The notes under the pieces are model-generated. The model made no database searches. It was not told the origin of the DNA and was given only the letters and a program-made list of their open reading frames with translations. From Archivesica marissinica (taxonomy: Eukaryota > Mollusca > Bivalvia > Venerida > Vesicomyidae), in the NCBI GenBank assembly GCA_014843695.1, contig CM026387.1, positions 76,699,548 to 76,763,547 of the forward strand: a DNA stretch of 64,000 nt, written 5' to 3'. Positions within the stretch are counted from its first letter, which is position 1. Every line of letters starts with the position of its first letter. Both the position numbers and the translations under genes were made by a program. This document shows, one piece after another, positions 25,401 through 34,400 of the stretch.

Positions 25401-28400
25401 ACCAACAAAACAATTCTTTAAACATACATGTATTAATGTTGCCGAGACATTTCTCACCTTTTCTATGTAGTTCGGCTAATGCTGCCTCTAGTGTATGTAA
25501 TCTCTCCTTATCTAGGGTCATTGTGTTCTTCAACTCCTCGTTCTCTACACTCATTCTCTTTACTTCAACCTTTTAACCATAGCAATTGAAAGTATTATGT
25601 ATGCAAATGAATTATGATTATTGTATAAAGAGGTGGAAGTTGTAGATGTTTAAAATAGATGGAATGTACACTTCTGGAAGTAGATGCTGTAGGTGGTGTT
25701 GTGAATTAGCAAATAGACGGATTCCACTGCAGTCACCATACTGTAGAGAACTAACATACTGTAGCAGACAGCAACAACAAGATGATCACTGATGGTGTTG
25801 TGAATTAGCAAATAGACGGATTCCACTGCAGTCACCATACTGTAGAGAACTAACATACTGTAGCAGACAGCAACAACAAGGTGATCACTGATGGTGTTGT
25901 GAATTAGTAAATAGACAGATTCCACTGCAGTCACCATACTGTCAGAGAACTAACATACTGTAGCAGACAGCAACAACAAGGTGATCACTGATGGTGTTGT
26001 GAATTAGTAAATAGACAGATTCCACTGCAGTCACCATACTGTCAGAGAACTAACATACTGTAGCAGACAGCAACAACAAGGCAATCACTGATGGTGTTGT
26101 GAATTAGCAAATAGACGGATTCCACTGCAGTCACCATACTGTCAGAGAACTAACATACTGTAGCAGACAGCAACAACAAGGCAATCACTGATGGTGTTGT
26201 GAATTAGCAAATAGACGGATTCCACTGCAGTCACCATACTGTAGAGAACTAACATACTGTAGCAGACAGCAACAACAAGGCAATCACTGATGGTGTTGTG
26301 AATTAGCAAATAGACGGATTCCACTGCAGTCACCATACTGTAGAGAACTAACATACTGTAGTAGAATTACAGCAACAACAAGGCGATCACTGCTAACCTC
26401 AACAGCAAATCTCTACTCTGTAAGCATCTATAACTTCACACCTTGGGGTCATAACATATCAGTATTATTTGTGATACAATATTCAAGGTTGTGACGGAGG
26501 CATAGTGGCCGAGTGGTCACAATTCTTATTGCTCGTCAGGATAATGTGGGTTCATAACCTGGCATGTGGGGCTGAGGTGGAGGCAGTGGTCAAGTGGTCA
26601 CAATTCTTATAGCTTGTCATAATAATGTGGGTTCATAACCTGGCTTGTGGGGCTGGGGTGCAGGCATAGTGGCTGAGTGGTCACAATTCTTATAGCTTGT
26701 CATAATAATGTGGGTTCATAACCTGGCTTGTGGGGCTGGGGTGCAGGCATAGTGGCTGAGTGGTCACAATTCTTATTGCTTGTCATGATAATATGGGACC
26801 ATAACCTGGCATATACCCGTGTATAATTAGTCTACTATGAGGGAACATAAAACTGAAACACAGTTTCAACGCTCCTGGCCCTGTCAGTGATTCTCCAGTC
26901 ATCATTTTCAAACACTCACTTTCCTAGAATTCTCTTCCTTAATCTACTACAATGTTTAGAAGAATGTTTCAGAAAATCAATGATGCTCCGTTACCTCTAG
27001 TCCCGTCAGCATTTCAGCTTTAAGAACTAGGTTATTCCCCTTTTCTAGTAAGTCTCTGTATTTTTCTGTGAGCTCATGGTATTTTTTGTTGGCATAGTCA
27101 AGGTCAGTACTAGGCACGGACTCTTCCATGGCTTTCTGCAAACCTGCCATCTTGAAAGCTGCCATGTCCTGAAATGAACAGTAAGTAAGTACCGGTAAGT
27201 AGATACCATTTACACACATTTATTTTCATTAAAAAGCAGGGATAATCAATATTTGGGTCTGTATAAGGTACCAGTTTAGTAGCATTTATATTTCTTAGAA
27301 GATTCAATGGAAGAAACGATAACCGCCATTTTCTGTCAAATTATCATTTTCGTTTATACAAATTTATTTTAGCTCAATTGCGAAACAAGTTCCTACAACT
27401 TATATAAATCACGCTCGAGACCTCATTACTGTGGAATCCATCGCTATGAGGGAAGAGAGAAGAGGCAACGTGGAAATTAAATGCCTTGCCTAAGGGCACA
27501 ATCATAATGGCTCCAGCAGGGCTCGAACTTTGGCACCTGAAGCGAACACGCTACCATTGCGCTATCACTAATTCCAAGTATGTACTGGTGTGTTTGTATC
27601 TCTTCCTTATTAACGTATGCCTGGAATACAAGTGCATATGGTACCATACAGTGGCACATACATGTATTTGCAATTGCACTTAATTGAGAACATATACCTC
27701 GGGAAGGGCCGTAACTAATGTTACTAGAACTTGTAGTCCGACCCAGTTGCCTTTCTTTAATTTGTCACGTTTTATATTCACATGTATATGTAAAACAAAT
27801 CAAGCAATACAAGAGTGGTGGAACTTATGCTCGGCGTATTCCTATGCCCGGCGTATTCCTATGCTCGGCGTATTCCTATGCTCGGCGTATTCCTATGCTC
27901 GGCGTATTCCTATGCTCGGCGTATTTTTTCCATTTACATCCATATTTAAAATATTTAAATAGTTTTAACCTATTTTCGCTGACAGAGGTGAAGCATGGTT
28001 CAATAACATTTCGTTGTGCGTACCGGTAGCCTAATGCAACTGTCACCTGACTGGTTCAGTAGCCGAATATAAACAGATAACTTGATGGGAATTGTTTTCC
28101 ACCGAAATGATGCGGTTTATGAGCATTTCAGGTGGCTATCCGGATTGGGAAAAAAATGTACAAATAACCAGAAAACAGTTTCTTATGATTTGTAATATTG
28201 TTAGTTTTTGATGATACTAAGTCAAAATAATATATTCAACATTTACCCATGCATAAATAAAAAAATTCATGTACGCCATGCATAGGGGCCCTAAAGTATC
28301 TAGTTCCCCATGGAAACAGGTGCCATTGCGATAGCTATATTTAGGCGCATGGTTACGTAATGAAGCTAAAATTTTCAACAACAATTTTATGAAAGTTGTG

Positions 28401-31400
28401 TTCACGACTTCAGAAAATAATAATATACGGGAAGTGCATTTAACTTTTTTATAGGCCATGGTATGTAGGATTTACGCCGAGCATAGGTTCCACCACTCTA
28501 TATGTAGGATTTATGCCGAGCATAGGTTCCACCACTCAATATGTAGGATTTACGCCGAGCATAGGTTCCACCACTCAATATGTAGGATTTACGCCGAGCA
28601 TAGATTCCACCACTCAATATGTAGGATTTACGCCGAGCATAGGTTCCACCACTCAATATGTAGGATTTACGCCGAGCATAGGTTCCACCACTCAATATGT
28701 AGGATTTACGCCGAGCATAGGTTCCACCACTCAATATGTAGGATTTACGCCGAGCATAGGTTCCACCACTCAATATGTAGGATTTACGCCGAGCATAGGT
28801 TCCACCACTCAATATGTAGGATTTACGCCAAGCATAGGTTCCACCACTCAATACGTAGGATTTACGCCGAGCATAGGTTCCACCACTCAATATGTAGGAT
28901 TTACGCCGAGCATAGGTTCCACCACTCAATATGTAGGATTTACGCCGAGCATAGGTTCCACCACTCAATATGTAGGATTTACGCAGAGCATAGGTTCCAC
29001 CACTCAATATGTAGGATTTATGCTGAGCATAGGTTCCACCACTCAATATGTAGGATTTACGCCGAGCATAGGTTCCATCACTCAATATGTAGGATTTACG
29101 CCGAGCATAGGTTCCACCACTCAATATGTAGGATTTACGCCGAGCATAGGTTCCACCAGTCTATATGTAGGATTTACGCCGAGCATAGGTTCCACCACTC
29201 AATATGTAGGATTTACGCCGAGCATAGGTTCCACCACTCAATATGTAGGATTTACGCCGAGCATAGGTTCCACCACTCAATATGTAGGATTTACGCCAAG
29301 CATAGGTTCCACCACTCAATATGTAGGATTTACGCCGAGCATAGGTTCCACCACTCAATATGTAGGATTTACGCCGAGCATAGGTTCCACCACTCAATAT
29401 GTAGGATTTACGCCGAGCATAGGTTCCACCACTCAATATGTAGGATTTACGCCGAGCATAGGTTCCACCACTCAATATGTAGGATTTACGCCGAGCATAG
29501 GTTCCACCACTCAATATGTAGGATTTACGCCAAGCATAGGTTCCACCACTCAATATGTAGGATTTACGCCGAGCATAGGTTCCACCACTCAATATGTAGG
29601 ATTTACGCCAAGCATAGGTTCCACCACTCAATATGTAGGATTTACGCCAAGCATAGGTTCCACCAGTCTATATGTAGGATTTACGCCGAGCATAGGTTCC
29701 ACCACTCAATATGTAGGATTTACGCCGAGCATAGGTTCCACCACTCAATATGTAGGATTTACGCCGAGCATAGGTTCCACCACTCAATGTGATTAAATTA
29801 ACTGATGAGTTTGAAACCCTCATCCATTAAAGCATACCTAGGTTAACTACTACCACATGCACACCAATAGATTGTTATGTTATATTTCGGGTTTTACGCC
29901 TGCATCAGCACCATTTTGGGCTATATCGCCGGCGGGCAGTTTACCTAACAACACCTTTCCTGGGCAGGCTCCAGCGGTTAACCAGTACTTGGGTGCACCA
30001 ACCTCCATAAGAAACTGCCAACTTTTTCATATAAATGAGACACGGTCTGAGTGGGGCTCGAACCCGTGACCATCATATGTGACCATCATATGTGATGATA
30101 GGTTACAGTGGTATACAAGTCAGCGACCGTAACCACTCAACCACGGAGGCGGACTGCACACCAATAGAACCATGTATATCTCTGTGTATTACAGCATAGT
30201 ACAACATATACATTTAACAACATGAGATAAATGTAAGCATCGCTTGTTTCTATTCTAAATAAAACGTCCGCTAATAAATCTCCTTACACAGTAACTGAAC
30301 AAAACTATTCTATATTACACCTATATTTAAACTGTTACATAGGCCAACCATAGGGATCAATCCGGCCAACAATAGGGATTATTCTGAGAGTTGAGTGAGG
30401 TCATTGCTCCCTAATCTACTTTTTCTCTCATTTATTTCCACATACAGTCTACATCCGCTATGTCAAAGTCAGCTATGTCGAATGCTCCGGTTATCTCGAA
30501 GTCGGATCAAAATCCCTTTTCAGATCATTTTACATGTAACTGGCTACGTTTATGTATAATTTTGTTAACTCAAACTTCGGTTATGTCGAAGTATTGTGTT
30601 CGGTCCGACGGAATTCGGATGTATACTGTATTTATTTATCATAGTCCCCTGGTTAAATGCCGCTACACCTACAGAAATATGTTACTCATTTTTACCTTTT
30701 GGAGGATGAGACCTCGGTTTAAAGTCCCATCTGAAACACTGTTAATATTATTAGGGTCAGACAGGGGATCAAACCAAGTATCCCTGGATTCGCAGTCAAA
30801 TGTGTTAACCACTGGACCACTGATCCATCTATAAAGTCTATTTTTAGCTTGAGCCCAGATGGATCTGTAGTCCAGTGGTAACACACTGGACCGGTAATCC
30901 AGGGATCGCAGGTTCGATCCCCCGTCTGACACTAATAAAATTTAACAGTCTTTCAGATGGGATTTTAAACCGAGGCCTCGTGTCATTGCTGTACACTGTG
31001 CACGTAAAGGAACCAGAGTAGATTCTGGAATGGGTCTCTGTCTGTATCATTGCACTATCCTCCAAAAATCTAAATTGACTAATCTCTTCAGGAGGTGTCG
31101 CTCAATGGGTAACCGGTAGCGACGATAAATAAACGTAAAACACACACACAGCCAAGAATTTAAACTGTTCAATTCTTTAACACATTGAATGCAAACACGG
31201 ATAACAAGATGGTATCTACATTTAAAGTACGAAGCCTTCTTTATACCTTGTATCTCTGTAGATATCCCATCCTCTCAACAACAGCCTGTTCCATGTCTAC
31301 CATCTCATTCTTTAAACGACTGATCTCCTGATTAACAATACAGACATACTAATTAATGAAACATAGGAACATCAAATTACAATATAAAATATATAGGATC

Positions 31401-34400
31401 TTACATGAGTGGTGATTTTATACCAAATTGTATGAAACAAATTTTGCTATTAAGCAAGCTTTTTGGCGAGCTTAATAGCAAAATTACAAAACGAGTTTCA
31501 TAAAATATGGTATGAAATCACCACGAGTGTAAGAACCCTTTTTATCACATTACCACAGTACAACAATCATAAATTTGAAAGAAAATACGTTTCTGTTTTC
31601 CAGTATATTTTAGAGCCTTATTACATTAAGCTGCATTCATATGCCGTGGTAAATAGTCCCAGAAAATCAAACAACTTCAAGCAAATCATCGACACAATAT
31701 TTTTAATCACTGCAAACCGCTAGTTCATATTTAGCATTTTATTGATTAAGCAGTTGATTTTCAACAAGTGAAGCATGAACACAAACATGTACAGTCAAAT
31801 CTCTCTTAAGCAGCCAGCCAAGGGAATTACAGAAATTGGCTGCTTAGCACAGGTGGTTGCTTAATAGAGGTCATATGTATAACAAACCAACATTTTGGGA
31901 ATCTGGAAACTGGCTGCTTAATACAGGTTGGCTGCTTAATGGATGTGACCACTTACACAGGTAATGTCTATTGCAAGCTGTCTGTGTCATGCCGCGACCA
32001 ATCAGAATCCTAGTGTATTACAGTGAATACAAGCAACATGTAATGTCTATTGCAAGCTGTCCATGTCATGCAGCGACCAATCAGAATCCTAGTGTATTAC
32101 AGTGAATACAAGCAACATGTAATGCCTATTGCAAGCTGTCCATGTCATGCAGCGACCAATCAGAATCCTATTGTATTACAGTGAATACAAGCAAACTTAT
32201 GTGATAATACATTTATAACTGATCACTCTATAAAATGCATTTGGTTTCAATAATTTCTAATACAGTAACTTAAATATCAAGTAAGCTTAAAAAAATAGCT
32301 TTATAAAGCTATATATATATTTCGGGTTTTACGCCTGCATCAGCACCATTTTGGGCTATATCGCCGGCGGGCAGTTTACCTAACAACACCTTTCCTGGGC
32401 AGGCTCCAGCGGTTAACCAGTACTTGGGTGCACCAACCTCCGTAAGAAACTGCCAACATTTTCATATAAATGAGACACGGCCTGAGCAGTTGACCTCTAT
32501 TAAACAGTCACCTGTGCTAAGCAGCCACTCTCCATGAGTCCCTTGACCGGCTGCTTAAGACAGGTTTAACTGTATACAGAACAAATATTTGTACAAAATG
32601 TTGAGGTGGAAGCTTAATCGATATTGACCCTACCTTTCTCTGCCGTGTATCCATCTCCTCCATCGTTTGGTATCTCCTGGTCAGGGCCTTCTCATTCACC
32701 CTATACACTGTGATACGCCGCGTCATGTCCGATAACCGACGCTTTATGTCACTGTCGTCATGGTTCAGTGTGTCAATCAGCCGCTGAAAGAAATGCACAG
32801 CTTGCTACTACCAACATACACAATGTACATGTTTACACAACATACACAATGTAAACGTTTCCACAACATACACAATGTAAATGTTTACACAACATACATG
32901 ATGTAAGCATTTACACAACATACACAATGTAAATGTTTACACAACATACACAATGTAAACTTTTACACAACATACACACTGTAAACGTTTACACAACATA
33001 CACAATGTAAACTTTTACACAACATACACAATGTAAACTTTTACACAACATATACAATGTAAACGTTTACACAACATACACAACAATGTAAACTTTTACA
33101 CAACATACACAGTGTAAATGTTTACACAACATACACAATGTAAACTTTTACACAACATACACAATGTAAACTTTTACACAACATACACAATGTAAACATT
33201 ACTAGAAAACCATTTACACATAGACATATAAAAATTGTGCAGATAGTGATGGTGATTTAGCCAAGGGTCCATTATATAATCTAAATGCAAACGCTTCTCC
33301 AGTTCAATATCCGGTGATGTGAGGCAGGTCAAATTGCCCTCTAGTTCAAGCCCTGTATCATGGACTGGGAAAGCATTTCCTGTGCTGTCTACTTAGTTAA
33401 TACAAATTTATTTTAGCTCGATTGCGAAACAAGTTCTTACAACTTATATTAATCGTGCTCGAGACCTCATTCCCGATGGAATCCATCGCCACGAGGGAGA
33501 GAGAAGAGGCAACGTGGAATTTAAATGCCTTGCCTAAGGGCACAATCATAACAGCTCCAGCGGGGTTCGAACTCTGGACTTTTTGCACCTGACGCGAATG
33601 CTCATCCACTGCGCTATCATGACTTCCACTAGTAGACTGCTGTCTACTTTATACCCCGCTCGCACTGTCAAGGATTGGGATGCCGGATTAGCCACGGATA
33701 TAATCTGGCACAATTAATAGCAATCCATAGCTGTACTTGTAGTCCTTGAGAAGGTTTCAAAGTTCCAAAATTCATCATGAATCGGACAACCATAGTACAT
33801 CTCTAATGATCCGTAATACAACTTACTAATTTGTTCCAATCCATAATAAACTGTACTTATTCATAATAATCCTTGTACTAGACCATACTACGCCATTTTA
33901 ATGTGCACTAAACCCGCAGCATTGTTTCCCGTAGTAACATTCTGTATTCCGATATGTAATACTCCCGCAATGAGAGACATCGGTCAGTTACTGCCCCTGA
34001 ATACTCCCAAAAAGTAGATAGGTCCTATTAAGGGTTTTAATATGTTTTTATCGTTGTTTCCTTTGCACAATATGCTAACACCTTTATTCCACTATCGCTT
34101 CTATGATTATTGAATTACTATATCTCGACAGATCAGTTAATTAACACGATTTGGATAAAATCACATTTATCATACCACAACATCTGGTTAGGGCACAACA
34201 GTAAAAACAAAGGATTCCAACCCAAAGGACCTATTTACATTTTGGGATCAAGCAGACTTTATCTGCCAAGGGAGGTAATTGAAAATTAGCGATGTCTCTC
34301 ATTAACAACTAGCCCCTATCCTTCTTTATACTTGGATATGAGTCGATAACCATAGCTCAACCATAATGCATTTGTACGGGACTGTGAACAGACCACTATC

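Larger units (their letters stand above)
31792..32572. mobile_element. pogo/Tc1-type element, family C, with nested repeats
   Basis: 781 bp between TA dinucleotides (31790-31791 and 32573-32574). Long inverted ends of about 85 bp: left CAGTCAAATCTCTCTTAAGC, complement of right CAGTTAAACCTGTCTTAAGC, both continuing through GGCTGCTTAGCACAGGTG-like sequence to TTAATAGAGGTCA. Inside are a 79-bp tandem repeat and a SINE family 4 fragment, so it grew by later events. No transposase. Confidence 0.8.

Noticed and set aside
28458..29796. Frames of 444 and 427 codons
   Set aside because: The 39-bp array gives 13-residue repeats in two frames at once, a sign of repeat geometry and not of coding selection.
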